From: Longimicrobium sp.
GTDB taxonomy: Bacteria; Gemmatimonadota; Gemmatimonadetes; Longimicrobiales; Longimicrobiaceae
NCBI RefSeq assembly: GCF_036388275.1
Contig: NZ_DASVSF010000015.1
Coordinates: 1 to 64,000 of the forward strand
Reading direction: 5' to 3'
Length of the DNA stretch: 64,000 nt
The translations under genes and the position numbers were made by a program. Below the pieces are notes generated by a model. That model had not been told where the DNA came from, did no database searches, and was given only the letters and a program-made list of their open reading frames with translations. Shown one piece after another: positions 53,107 to 61,829 of this stretch. Positions within the stretch are counted from its first letter, which is position 1, and the number at the start of each line of letters is the position of its first letter.

Positions 53107-53742
53107 CTACCGCGGGCAGTTCGACGCGCCGGGAGGATCGGGTTCGCCGTAGGTGCGCCGCTCCAGGCGCGGCGCCGCGCCGTCCTTGAGCACCACGATG
53201 AACAGGTGGGAGTACTCCGCCTCGCACAGGTCCGTCATCGGCCCCGCGCCTAGCGCGGTGATGATCGCCGGGACGGAGTTGCTGTGGCCCACCACCACCA
53301 CCGCCTTGCCCCGGTGTGCCCGCGCCGCGGCGGCAACGGCGGCCGGGTGATCCGGTGCACGCGTGGTGAACGTGTCGGGAACGATCCGCAGCAGCTGCGC
53401 GAGGGGGGCGGCGGTGGCCTGCGTTCGCCGGTACTGCGTGACGATGATCTTGTCGATCCCGCGGTTGCGCAGGATGAACTCCGGGCTGTGCGCCGCCGGC
53501 TCTGGCCCCAGTTCCCAGGTCCGCAGCAGGCTTCCCAGGGTACGCGCCCGCTGCTCGCCCGCCGCGCTGAGGGGCGGATCGGCTTCACCCGCGATGACCG
53601 CCTTTTCCGCGTGCCGCACCAGGATGATTACCTGCGAGTCGGCTACGGCGGCGGACGGAGCGGCGGACGCCGCGGTCCCGGACGCCGTGGAGCAGGCCGC
53701 CAGTGCGGCCAGCGCGAGGGGGACGAACGAGAAGATGCGCAT
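53107..53742 (-). CDS. Histidine phosphatase family lipoprotein
   Basis: The product has 211 residues. A lipobox (LAALAACSTAS) follows the signal peptide, and the mature part has the phosphohistidine motif LVRHAEKA, PLSAAGEQRARTLG and the second His in VVVGHSNSVPA. Family members hydrolyse phosphate esters or anhydrides; an extracytoplasmic form probably scavenges phosphate. The substrate is unknown. Confidence 0.9.
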   Translation of the reverse strand: MRIFSFVPLALAALAACSTASGTAASAAPSAAVADSQVIILVRHAEKAVIAGEADPPLSAAGEQRARTLGSLLRTWELGPEPAAHSPEFILRNRGIDKIIVTQYRRTQATAAPLAQLLRIVPDTFTTRAPDHPAAVAAAARAHRGKAVVVVGHSNSVPAIITALGAGPMTDLCEAEYSHLFIVVLKDGAAPRLERRTYGEPDPPGASNCPR

Positions 53743-53784
53743 CTGGGACTCTGGATGGAGGGGTGGATGATCGACGGCGGCCGG

Positions 53785-54234
53785 TCAGCCCGCGACGCCT
53801 GGCCGGCCCTGGATGGTCATCATGGTGCCCGTGAACGTGGCGACGTGCGTCTCGCGTCCGCCCTCGACGCCGAACGCGTCCGCCGTCACCACGCTGATCG
53901 TGCGCCCGGCGCGCACCACCCGCCCACGGGCGACGATCACCTCGCCGCGCGCCGGCGCCAGCAGGTTCACCTTGAACTCCACGCTCAGCACGCCCGCATC
54001 GGCCGGCATCAGCGTGTAGGCGGCGAATCCGGCGGCGCTGTCGAGGATGGACGCCAGCGCGCCCGCGTGCACGAAGCCGTGCTGCTGGCCCACCTCGTCG
54101 CGAACGTCCAGCTCCACGTCCACCTCGCCCGCGCCCACGCGAACCAGCCGCGCGCCCAGCGTTTCCATCAGCCGCTGGCGGGTGAAGCTTTCGCGGACTC
54201 GGTCTTCGAAGCCGGGTTCCGGGGCGCGGGGCAT
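53785..54234 (-). CDS. PaaI-type hotdog-fold thioesterase
   Basis: From the ATG at 54234 the product has 149 residues. The hotdog signature QQHGFVHAGALASILDSAAG with the catalytic HGG-like HAG and Asp is clear, followed by a beta-sheet half (VEFKVNLLAPARGEVIVARG). It hydrolyses acyl- or aryl-CoA; phenylacetate genes are absent here. It is divergent from the MFS gene. Confidence 0.9.
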   Translation of the reverse strand: MPRAPEPGFEDRVRESFTRQRLMETLGARLVRVGAGEVDVELDVRDEVGQQHGFVHAGALASILDSAAGFAAYTLMPADAGVLSVEFKVNLLAPARGEVIVARGRVVRAGRTISVVTADAFGVEGGRETHVATFTGTMMTIQGRPGVAG

Positions 54235-54259
54235 TCCGTTCGCTCGCTGGCGGATGAGG

Positions 54260-54289
54260 TTGGCGCAGGCGGTGGCCTGAAGATAGAAT
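54260..54289 (+). promoter_or_regulatory. MFS promoter TTGGCG-18-TAGAAT
   Basis: TTGGCG (54260-54265), an 18-bp spacer and TAGAAT (54284-54289) predict a start near 54296, 33 nt before the ATG at 54329. Confidence 0.6.
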
Positions 54290-54328
54290 CTGGCACACCG
54301 TAGCGCTGTTTCACCAGACCACGGACCC

Positions 54329-55666
54329 ATGGCCGCCCTTTCCCGCGCCGACCGGCTCGACCGCCTGCCGTTCACGCCCATCCACCGCCGCCTGCTTCTC
54401 GTCGCCGGGGCCGGCTGGGCGATGGATGCCATGGACGTGGGGCTGATCTCGTTCGTCATGGCCGCGCTCGCCACGCAGTGGGGGCTGGGCAGCGGCACGC
54501 TGGCGTGGATCGGGGCCGTGGGCTTCATCGGCATGGCGCTGGGCGCCACCCTGGGCGGCAGTGTCGCCGACCGCGTGGGCCGCCGCACCGTGTTCGCGGC
54601 CACGCTGCTGATCTACGGCGTGGCGACGGGCGCGGCGGCGTTCTCGTGGTCGGTGGCGTCGCTGCTCGTCTTTCGATTCCTGATCGGCTTCGGCTTGGGC
54701 GCCGAGCTGCCGGTGGCCTCCACGCTGGTCAGCGAGTTCGCCCCGGCGCGCATCCGCGGGCGCATCGTGGTGCTGCTGGAGGCGTTCTGGGCCTTCGGGT
54801 GGATACTCGCCGCGCTGATCGGCACCTACGTCATCCCCCGGTCGGAGAACGGCTGGCGCTGGGCGTTCGCGCTGGGCGCTCTTCCCGCGCTCTATTCGGG
54901 CGTCGTCCGCCGCGCGCTTCCCGAGTCTGTCCGCTTCCTGGAGTCCAAGGGCCGCGCCGCCGAGGCCGAGGAGGTGGTCCGCCGCTTCGAATCCGCCGCG
55001 GGCGTATCCTCCCCCGCGGTCGAGGCCCCCGCTCCCGCGGCGAAGCCCGCGCGCACCGTGGGGCTGGGCGAGCTGTGGCGTGGCGCGCTGGCGCGGCGGA
55101 CGCTCGCGCTGTGGCTGGTGTGGTTCGGGATCAACTTCGCGTACTACGGCGCCTTCATCTGGCTGCCCACGCTGCTGATGGAGCGCGGCTTCTCGCTGGT
55201 CAGGTCGTTCGAGTTCACGCTGATCATCACGCTGGCGCAGCTGCCGGGCTACGCGGTGTCCGCCTACCTGATCGAAAAGTGGGGACGGCGCCCCACCCTG
55301 GCCACGTTCCTGGCCGGCTCGGCATTGGCCGCCCTGCTGTTCGCGGGCGCCGAATCGCGCAACGCCGTGCTGATCGCGGGGTGCCTGCTTTCATTCTTCA
55401 ACCTGGGCGCGTGGGGCGCCGTCTACGCCGCCACCCCCGAGGTCTACCCGACGGAAGTGCGCGCGACCGGCGCCGGGTGGGCGGCGGGATTCGGGCGCAT
55501 CGCCAGCATCCTGGCCCCGCTGGCGGTGCCCCCGCTGATGGCGGCGGGCGGCTCATGGGCGGTCTTCGGCACCTTCGCCGGGTTCTTCGGCGTCGCGATC
55601 ATCGGCGCGCTCATGCTCCCCGAGTGGCGCGGCCGCCAGCTGGACGAGGGGACGGTCTCAGCGTAG
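54329..55666 (+). CDS. Major facilitator superfamily transporter
   Basis: The 445-residue protein has twelve hydrophobic helices in two halves separated by a cytoplasmic loop at about 215-245. The MFS signature GGSVADRVGRRTVF lies between helices 2 and 3, with AELPVASTLVSEFAPARIRG after helix 4. The start DRLPFTPIHRRLLLVAGAGW and the sugar/aromatic-acid-porter-like motifs suggest the metabolite:H+ symporter (aromatic acid/sugar) group. The substrate cannot be told. Confidence 0.92.
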   Translation: MAALSRADRLDRLPFTPIHRRLLLVAGAGWAMDAMDVGLISFVMAALATQWGLGSGTLAWIGAVGFIGMALGATLGGSVADRVGRRTVFAATLLIYGVATGAAAFSWSVASLLVFRFLIGFGLGAELPVASTLVSEFAPARIRGRIVVLLEAFWAFGWILAALIGTYVIPRSENGWRWAFALGALPALYSGVVRRALPESVRFLESKGRAAEAEEVVRRFESAAGVSSPAVEAPAPAAKPARTVGLGELWRGALARRTLALWLVWFGINFAYYGAFIWLPTLLMERGFSLVRSFEFTLIITLAQLPGYAVSAYLIEKWGRRPTLATFLAGSALAALLFAGAESRNAVLIAGCLLSFFNLGAWGAVYAATPEVYPTEVRATGAGWAAGFGRIASILAPLAVPPLMAAGGSWAVFGTFAGFFGVAIIGALMLPEWRGRQLDEGTVSA

Positions 55667-55670
55667 CCGC

Positions 55671-55925
55671 TCAGGCGGGCTGGCGCGCCGGGCTTCCGCT
55701 CTCGTACAGGAACTCCGGGGCGAAGTCAGCCCCGTTCAGCCATTCGATGGTCCCTGTCTCTTCGTTGACGGCGACTTTCCTGAAGATATCCGCGTCGCGA
55801 AGGGGCTCGAACACCTCACCGTACAATTCTTCGGAGAGATCCACATCGCGGACGGAGCCGTCGCTGAACTCCAGCCGCAGTGAGTACCCTTCGAGCGGTT
55901 CCACTGAGTTGACGTGCAAGAACAT
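55671..55925 (-). CDS. DUF2442 domain protein
   Basis: From the ATG at 55925 (GAGAGGTG upstream) the product has 84 residues. FLHVNSVEPLEGYSLRLEFS followed by DGSVRDVDLSEELYGEVFEP matches the small DUF2442 fold, often found next to DUF4160 genes in toxin-antitoxin-like pairs. No DUF4160 partner is adjacent. It is convergent with the MFS gene, 4 nt apart. Confidence 0.85.
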   Translation of the reverse strand: MFLHVNSVEPLEGYSLRLEFSDGSVRDVDLSEELYGEVFEPLRDADIFRKVAVNEETGTIEWLNGADFAPEFLYESGSPARQPA

Positions 55926-56038
55926 CGTGCACCTCTCGTGCAGGTCAGCGGAGCGACCGGATTGAGGGTAAGGTGTACGCGCGGTCGCTCCGATTCGACC
56001 GGCAGCCAACAGTCGAGGCCGCGCCCGCGAACTGACGG

Positions 56039-56371
56039 CTATTCGCCCCGGGAGCTGCGCCAGATGCTGAGGGTATCGACGACCGCGAGCACGATCGCCA
56101 CGCCGACCAGCCCCAGGCCGAGGTAGCGCGCGCCCTCCAGCGCCCACCGAGGGTTGCCCGGCGCCACTGTTATTAGTGCCCGGTGAAGCATCACGCTTAT
56201 GAGGATCGCAGATGCCAGTGCTATGGCATCCATGATCAGCACGGGACGGAGGTCACGCGGTCCGTCCGCGCCCTGCACGCCGAACTGCTGTCGCCGGTAC
56301 ACCGCGAAGTGCGCCATCATCAAGACGCCTGAAGCCAGGCCTCCGTAAAGCGCGGCCAAGTGGATGTTCAT
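56039..56371 (-). CDS. Small three-helix membrane protein, unknown
   Basis: The 110-residue product starts at the ATG at 56371, which overlaps the stop of the upstream gene (ATGA). It has three hydrophobic segments (about 5-22, 46-62 and 82-104). No family is recognised. The pairing with the upstream membrane protein suggests a complex. Confidence 0.72.
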   Translation of the reverse strand: MNIHLAALYGGLASGVLMMAHFAVYRRQQFGVQGADGPRDLRPVLIMDAIALASAILISVMLHRALITVAPGNPRWALEGARYLGLGLVGVAIVLAVVDTLSIWRSSRGE

Positions 56372-56802
56372 TCGGCAACCTCGCTTGGTAGGGTGATCGT
56401 GTAGGTGCTCGCGAGCATGGAGCACGTGAACAGCATCCCCGAAACGTCCAACACGGCACCCGAATCGATCGGGCTCGCGGCGGGAATTCCCGCGAAGTAC
56501 AGGGACGCGACAATCACGGTCAGGTTGCACATTCCGCCTGCAACAAGATGCCGGAGATCGTGCGGTTTTCCCGTGCCAAGCATCCCACCCAAGGCGGTCG
56601 CCGCGGCCCCAACCCCTACCAGCAGCAACTCGCCGTGCGCGACGGCGTCGGCGAGCGTGCGCGTCGGTTGTCCGGTGGGCGACGGCATACAGCGGAACAG
56701 GATCGGCACGAGAGCTACGCAGACGCTGAAGAGATAGAAGCGTGCAAGCTCCCTCAACGTAGCGGCGGAGATCGGAAACCTGCGTTTGATGCTATCAGCC
56801 AT
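56368..56802 (-). CDS. Small membrane protein, unknown, first gene of a pair
   Basis: From the ATG at 56802 the product has 144 residues with three to four hydrophobic segments (ARFYLFSVCVALVPILFRCM, ELLLVGVGAAATALGGMLGT, AGGMCNLTVIVASLYFAGIP). It is coupled to the next gene by ATGA. A TATATT on the minus strand near 56850 could be its -10 box. No family is recognised. Confidence 0.7.
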   Translation of the reverse strand: MADSIKRRFPISAATLRELARFYLFSVCVALVPILFRCMPSPTGQPTRTLADAVAHGELLLVGVGAAATALGGMLGTGKPHDLRHLVAGGMCNLTVIVASLYFAGIPAASPIDSGAVLDVSGMLFTCSMLASTYTITLPSEVAE

Positions 56803-56890
56803 GGGGATGCGTTCCGCCGGTGTGTTCAGCTGTCCATCGCTTGCGTCCAATATAACGCGGAACGCTGCGAAAAGTGTACAAACTAAACAC

Positions 56891-56920
56891 GCCACCTCGC
56901 GAATGGCATCCGCGGGTGGC
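56891..56920 (-). terminator. Imperfect hairpin after the GGDEF-EAL gene
   Basis: GCCACCTCGCG (56891-56901) pairs imperfectly with CCGCGGGTGGC (56910-56920). On the minus strand a GTGTTTAGTTT stretch follows. It lies 30 nt downstream of the GGDEF-EAL stop. Confidence 0.5.
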
Positions 56921-56949
56921 GCTCGGATTTGTCGGGTGGGAAGAAAACG

Positions 56950-58590
56950 CTAGCCGATGTGCGGGGGAGAGGTGATCAGCGCCTCGGCCTGGTCCGCTGG
57001 GACGGGGCGGCTCCACAGGTATCCCTGGCCGTAGGTAGCTCCCATTTCCCGCAGCTGCTGCGCCTGGGCGACATCGTCGACCCCCTCGGCCGTCGTTTCC
57101 AGCCCCAGCGTGTTGGCCAGCGCGATGATGGCGCGCACGATGGACATGTGCTTGTTGCCGAGCGCCATCGCCACGATGAATGAGCGGTCGATCTTCAGGA
57201 TGTCCAGCGGCAGCTGGTGCAGGTACGAGAGCGACGAGTAGCCCGTGCCGAAGTCGTCCACCTGCAGCTTCACGCCCAGCGCCTTGAGGTCGTGGAGCAC
57301 CGAAATGGTGTCCTGCGCGTTCCCCATCACCACGCTCTCGGTCACCTCCAGCTTCAGCCCGGCGGCGTCTACCCCGCTGCGGTCCAGGACGGCGCGAACC
57401 TGGTCCACCAGCGAGGGCCGGAACTGCCGCACCGACAGGTTGATGCCCATGGCGATGGAGTGCGACGGGTACCGCGCCTGCCACTCGCGAAGCTGCCCCG
57501 CCGCCTGCTCCAGCACCCAGCCGCCGATGGGCAGGATCAGCCCCGTTTCCTCGGCCACGGGAATGAACTCGGCGGGGGGCACCAGGCCACGTTCGGGGTG
57601 CTGCCAGCGCACCAGGGCCTCGAAGCCGTGCACCCGCCCGTCCGCCAACCCCACGATGGGCTGGTAGAACACGCGGAATTCGTCGCGCTCGATGGCGTGG
57701 CGCAGCTCGGCGTCCAGGCGCAGCGCCGAGATCGTTTCGGTGTGCATCTCCGGGCGAAACACCTGCACCCGTCCCGAGTGGCGCGCGCGCGACATGGCGG
57801 CTTCGGCGGCGCGCAGCATCCCCTCGGGGGTGGCCGTACCGGGCTCGCCCAGGGCCACGCCCACGTCGGAGCCGCAGAACACCTCGTGCCCGGCCACGCC
57901 GTAGCCCCCCGTCAGTGCCCGCGCGATCCGCTCGGCCACGCGCACCACCTCGTGCTCGCCGCTCACCCCGTTCAGCAGCACCAGGAAGTCGTCGCCGCGG
58001 GCCCGGGCCACCACGTCGCCCGGGCGGATGCACGCATCCAGCCGCTGCGCGGTCATCGAAAGCACCGTGTCGCCCGTTTCGTGGCCCAGCGTTTCGTTGA
58101 TGCGCTGGAACCGGTTCAGGTCCACGTGGATGACGGCGATCTGGTGCACGGCGCGTCCCGGCCGTCCCGAGAGCGCGCGGGTGAGCTGGGCGACGAACGC
58201 TTCGCGGTTGGGCAGCCCCGTCTGCTCGTCGTACAGCTCGTCGAGCGCGTCGAGCGCGGGGTGGTCGCCGCGGTGGATGATGGCCTGGATCTGCCCGCCC
58301 TGCCCGGTGCGCATCTGCACGCAGGTGAGCGACGCGAGGTCGGGCTCGCCCGCCGCCGCGCGAACGCGGACGGTCCGCGCCACCACGTCTTCGCCACGCA
58401 TCAGGTCGTCGGCAACGGCGGCCCACTCGGCCGGGTCCGCCAGCAGATCCCGCAGGTGCGCGGTGCCGTCCGCGGTCAGCCCGAAGCGCACCGTGGCGGC
58501 CGGGTTCACCTCGACGATGGCGCCGTCGGCATCCGCCAGGCAAACGGCGTCCGCGGTGTACTGAAAAAGGGTGCGGAAGCGGTGCGGCAT
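56950..58590 (-). CDS. PAS-GGDEF-EAL cyclic-di-GMP signalling protein
   Basis: From the ATG at 58590 the product has 546 residues: a PAS-like sensor (about 1-110: RFRTLFQYTADAVCLADADG), a GGDEF domain with the variant active site ARGDDF, and an EAL domain with all metal and catalytic motifs (FEALVRWQHPERG, EVTESVV, DDFGTGYSSLSYL, KIDRSFI, AEGVDD). It has no transmembrane segment. The EAL half should degrade c-di-GMP. The GGDEF half has R for G and D for E and may only bind GTP. The longer in-frame start at 58731 enters repeat DNA. Confidence 0.92.
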   Translation of the reverse strand: MPHRFRTLFQYTADAVCLADADGAIVEVNPAATVRFGLTADGTAHLRDLLADPAEWAAVADDLMRGEDVVARTVRVRAAAGEPDLASLTCVQMRTGQGGQIQAIIHRGDHPALDALDELYDEQTGLPNREAFVAQLTRALSGRPGRAVHQIAVIHVDLNRFQRINETLGHETGDTVLSMTAQRLDACIRPGDVVARARGDDFLVLLNGVSGEHEVVRVAERIARALTGGYGVAGHEVFCGSDVGVALGEPGTATPEGMLRAAEAAMSRARHSGRVQVFRPEMHTETISALRLDAELRHAIERDEFRVFYQPIVGLADGRVHGFEALVRWQHPERGLVPPAEFIPVAEETGLILPIGGWVLEQAAGQLREWQARYPSHSIAMGINLSVRQFRPSLVDQVRAVLDRSGVDAAGLKLEVTESVVMGNAQDTISVLHDLKALGVKLQVDDFGTGYSSLSYLHQLPLDILKIDRSFIVAMALGNKHMSIVRAIIALANTLGLETTAEGVDDVAQAQQLREMGATYGQGYLWSRPVPADQAEALITSPPHIG

Positions 58591-58705
58591 GGGAAGAATC
58601 AGCGGATGAAAAGGCGTGTGCCCGGCGCCAAGTGACACACATGCTAACGGGAGCAGCGGGGTTCGCCAAGGCGTGGTGCGGAGTTTCGGCCTGGCCCCCT
58701 CCCGG

Positions 58706-58960
58706 GCGACTGAAGTCGCTGCAACAAACACACGAAGTCCACCTGCGTGGACTGGCCTGCCTCCGTGTAGCCCGATCCATGTGGCGCGCCCAGGATCGAT
58801 CTCTAGGTCGGATGAAGCCTCACGAAGTTTGTGAGGCTTTCCGCAGTCGTTGCGGCGGGTTCATCCGCGTCCCCGGGCGCTCACCAGAGCCGCGGAGTGC
58901 CCCGAGCAAGCCAGTCCGCGAAGGCGGACTTCGTGTAGTCGTTGCAGCGAATTCATTCGC
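58706..58960. repeat. Two opposite two-hairpin elements
   Basis: The inverted copy 58706-58752 has GTCCACGCAGGTGGAC and GCGACTTCAGTCGC when read on the minus strand. The direct copy 58914-58960 has GTCCGCGAAGGCGGAC and GCGAATTCATTCGC. Both have the 17-nt spacer. They lie in the 400-bp gap (58591-58990) before the thiO operon end. Nothing else is seen there apart from a short CTCACGAAGTTTGTGAG palindrome near 58829. Confidence 0.8.
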
Positions 58961-58990
58961 CCGAGGAGGCCTGGGGCCGCCAAGTCGCCG

Positions 58991-60115
58991 TTATTCCTCG
59001 CTGAATCTTTCGATCGCGAACGGCTCCATCTCCGCCCCCCACGGCTCCCCACACAAGAGCCCGCCCACCATCTCCCCCGTCAACGGAGCCAGGAGAATGC
59101 CGTTCCGGAAGTGGCCGGTCGCGTACACCAGGCCCGCGACCTCCGGATCCGGCCCGAGGATGGGGAACCCGTCCGGGGTGCCGGGGCGCAGGCCGGACCA
59201 GGTCTCGGCGAGCGGCGCATGCTCCAGCGCCGGGGCGATCTCCACCGCGCCGTCGATCAGCCGGCGCACGCCCCAGGGCGTCACCGCCTTGCGATACCCG
59301 GTGCTCTCCACCGTCGCCCCCGCGATCACCCGCCCCGCGGCGCGCGGGACGAGATAGCAGCGCGGCGAGTCCACCACGTGGCGGAACATGGGGGGCACCG
59401 CCTCCAGCGCCAGCAGCTGCCCGTGAACCGGCTCCACCGGGACGGGGCGGGGAAGCCCCTCCATCATCCCCGCCCAGGCGCCACCCGCGAGAACGACGGC
59501 GCCCGCGTGGATGCGCTCGCCGCCCGCCAGCTCCACCCCCGCGGCGCGATCGCCCTCCCGCAACAGGCGCACGGCCTGGGCGCCCAGCTGAAAGCGGGCG
59601 CCGGCCCGGGCCGAGGCGGCCCACAGCGCCGGACCCAGCGCGCGGTTGTCCACCTGGTGGTCGCCGGGAAAGCGAAGCGCCATCCGCACCGCGGGGGACA
59701 GGGCGGGCTCCGCCTCACGCGCCTCGTAGGCGGAGAGCCGCTCGACCGACAGACCCGCGGCGGACTGCCACCGCCAGCGCGCGCACAACTCGTCGTCATC
59801 CTCCTCCCGCAGCGCCACGAACAGCGTCCCCGCGTCCGCGTAGCTCACGTCCACGCCCGTCTCCTCGCGCAGGGCACTGGCGTAGGCCGGGTACATCTCG
59901 CGGGCACGCACCAGCAGGTCCAAAAAGGGCCCCGGCCCGTTCGCCTCGGCAAGTGGCGAGAGCATGCCCGCGGCGGCCCACGAGGCCTCCATCCCCGGCG
60001 TGGCGCGCTCCACGACGACGACGGAAAGCCCGCCGCGAGCCGCGCGGCGGGCGATGGCGCACCCGATCACTCCCCCGCCGACGATCACCACGTCGGCGGT
60101 GCGCACGTCCCTCAC
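58991..60115 (-). CDS. thiO: Glycine oxidase, ThiO-type
   Basis: The 374-residue FAD enzyme starts at the GTG at 60115, overlapping the M42 gene stop (GTGA). It has the dinucleotide fold VVIVGGGVIGCAIARRAARG, an early EASWAAAGMLSP and a late GLRPGTPDGFPILGPDPEVA, as in ThiO and related DAO-family enzymes. ThiO oxidises glycine to iminoglycine for the thiazole of thiamine. No thiamine genes are in the window, so another amino acid is possible. Confidence 0.88.
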   Translation of the reverse strand: MRDVRTADVVIVGGGVIGCAIARRAARGGLSVVVVERATPGMEASWAAAGMLSPLAEANGPGPFLDLLVRAREMYPAYASALREETGVDVSYADAGTLFVALREEDDDELCARWRWQSAAGLSVERLSAYEAREAEPALSPAVRMALRFPGDHQVDNRALGPALWAASARAGARFQLGAQAVRLLREGDRAAGVELAGGERIHAGAVVLAGGAWAGMMEGLPRPVPVEPVHGQLLALEAVPPMFRHVVDSPRCYLVPRAAGRVIAGATVESTGYRKAVTPWGVRRLIDGAVEIAPALEHAPLAETWSGLRPGTPDGFPILGPDPEVAGLVYATGHFRNGILLAPLTGEMVGGLLCGEPWGAEMEPFAIERFSEE

Positions 60116-61269
60116 TCCGGCGCGGCCTCCGTCAAAAAGGCCTCGAGCAGGCGGACGGCGTGCTCCACGTCGCGTGGGTCCACGGCCTCGAACGGCGAGT
60201 GCGAGTAGCGGATGGGCGGCGCCACCAGCAGCGTCTCCATCCCCTGCCGCACCAGGTGCGCGCCGTCGGACGAGTAGTGGTAGAGCACCACGTCCTGCAC
60301 GGGGATGCCGTGCGATTCCGCCACCGCGTGCATCCGGGCGATCAGCCGGCGCGAGTAGTGGACGGACGAGTCGCGGTGCACCAGCGCCGGTCCCCCGCCC
60401 AGGCGAACGGGAACGTGCTCGTCCTGCACCGTGGGGATGTCGCCGGCCAGCCCGTTGTCGATGATGAAGCCGATGTCGAACGCCCGCCCGTCGCGCGCCA
60501 CGCTGCTGGCCCCGATCATCCCGATCTCTTCCTGCACGGTCAGCGCGAACGTCACGTCGAAGCGGGGCGCCCGTTCCGCCAGCCGGCGCGAAAGCTCCAC
60601 CAGCACGGCCACTCCCAGCCGGTCGTCCATCGCCTTGCCCACCAGCAGCCGGCCCACCTTCTGGATCCCGGGGTCCCACACCATCCGCGTGCCGACGTGA
60701 ATGCCGGCCTCGGCCACCTCGGCGGCGGTCATCCCCACGTCCACGAACAGGTCGTCCCACCCCATTGCGGTGCGTTCGCGCTGCTCGGGCGTCATCGCGT
60801 GGCCCGTGGTCGTCGCCAGGATGCCGGTGACGGGGCCGTGGTCCGCCAGCAGCTGGAAGCGCTGGCCGATGAAGTACGGAAAGGAGAAGGTGTCGCGCTC
60901 GCCCGGAAGCACGCGAAGGAAGCCGTCGGCCGTCACCGAGCGGACGATCAGCGACAGCTCGTCGGCGTGGGCGGCCAGCAGCACGCGCGGGCCGGGGCCG
61001 GGAATGCGCAGGAGCAGGTTGCCCACGGGGGTGGCCGTCACCTCGCCGCGGCCCTCCCACTCGCGGCGCACCCACGCCGTCACCGCCTCTTCCTGGCCGG
61101 TGGGCCCGGGCAGCGAGCAGAGGTCGCGCAGCAGCGCCTCCATCCGCTCCGCGCCCCCGGCTGGGTCCACCACCGGTGCCCCGGACGGACCGGCCCCAGC
61201 GGCGGCGGGCCGGGCATAGCCCCGGTTGTCGCTCGTTCGTTCCTCGTCGCGGGCCCTGAACTCGCTCAT
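60112..61269 (-). CDS. M42-family aminopeptidase
   Basis: The product has 385 residues. The dinuclear-metal ligands of M42 enzymes are visible: AAHADELSLIV (His and Asp), GKAMDDRLGV (bridging Asp), VQEEIGMIGA (catalytic Glu and ligand Glu), FIIDNG (Asp) and RYSHSPFE (His). A disordered N-terminal extension of about 40 residues precedes the domain. It trims peptides as a large self-compartmentalised complex. Its start overlaps the gamma-CA gene stop (ATGA). Confidence 0.92.
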   Translation of the reverse strand: MSEFRARDEERTSDNRGYARPAAAGAGPSGAPVVDPAGGAERMEALLRDLCSLPGPTGQEEAVTAWVRREWEGRGEVTATPVGNLLLRIPGPGPRVLLAAHADELSLIVRSVTADGFLRVLPGERDTFSFPYFIGQRFQLLADHGPVTGILATTTGHAMTPEQRERTAMGWDDLFVDVGMTAAEVAEAGIHVGTRMVWDPGIQKVGRLLVGKAMDDRLGVAVLVELSRRLAERAPRFDVTFALTVQEEIGMIGASSVARDGRAFDIGFIIDNGLAGDIPTVQDEHVPVRLGGGPALVHRDSSVHYSRRLIARMHAVAESHGIPVQDVVLYHYSSDGAHLVRQGMETLLVAPPIRYSHSPFEAVDPRDVEHAVRLLEAFLTEAAPE

Positions 61270-61829
61270 CCGCTCTCTCCCGTCTCCCCGGCCTGGTGCA
61301 CCCGCCCCACGCCCGCGGCCAGGTAGCCGCGCGACAGCTCCACGTAGTGCGCGGCGCTGCTGCTCACCCACCGCAGCGACGCCCCCTCCAGCTCCTTCTT
61401 CACCACCGCCGGCGAGCCCGCCGCCATGGTGCGCGGGGGGATGGTGCCGCCCGCGGAAACCACGGCGCCCGCCGCGATCAGCGCCTCGTCGCCCACCGTG
61501 GCTCGCTGAAGCACCACGGCGTTCATCCCGATCAGCGCGCCGCGGCCTACCGTGCAGCTTTCCAGGACGGCCCCGTGGCCGATGGTGACGTCGTCGCCGA
61601 TCAGCGTGGGGCCCTGCCGGCTGACGTGGAGGACCACGTTGTCCTGGACGCTGGTGCGCGCGCCCACGCGGATCTCGAACTCCGGCTCGTCGCCGCGGAT
61701 CACCGCGCCGAACCACACGCTGGCCTCTTCGCCAATGGTGACGTTGCCGATCACCGTGGCGTTGGGGGCCACGAAGGCGGTCGGGTGGATGCGCGGAAAG
61801 ATCCCGGCGAAGGGAAGGATGATGGCCAT
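61266..61829 (-). CDS. Gamma-carbonic-anhydrase-like left-handed beta-helix protein
   Basis: The 187-residue protein is a hexapeptide-repeat trimer-type protein (IGNVTIGEEASVWFGAVIRG, then DEPEFEIRVGARTSVQDNVV). Two zinc ligands fit (VVLHV and IGHGAV), but the third His, found as GHxAxxHG in typical gamma-CAs, is Glu here (GHGAVLES). It may lack anhydrase activity or use another metal site. The ATG at 61829 shares one base with the upstream stop (TGATG). Confidence 0.85.
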   Translation of the reverse strand: MAIILPFAGIFPRIHPTAFVAPNATVIGNVTIGEEASVWFGAVIRGDEPEFEIRVGARTSVQDNVVLHVSRQGPTLIGDDVTIGHGAVLESCTVGRGALIGMNAVVLQRATVGDEALIAAGAVVSAGGTIPPRTMAAGSPAVVKKELEGASLRWVSSSAAHYVELSRGYLAAGVGRVHQAGETGESG

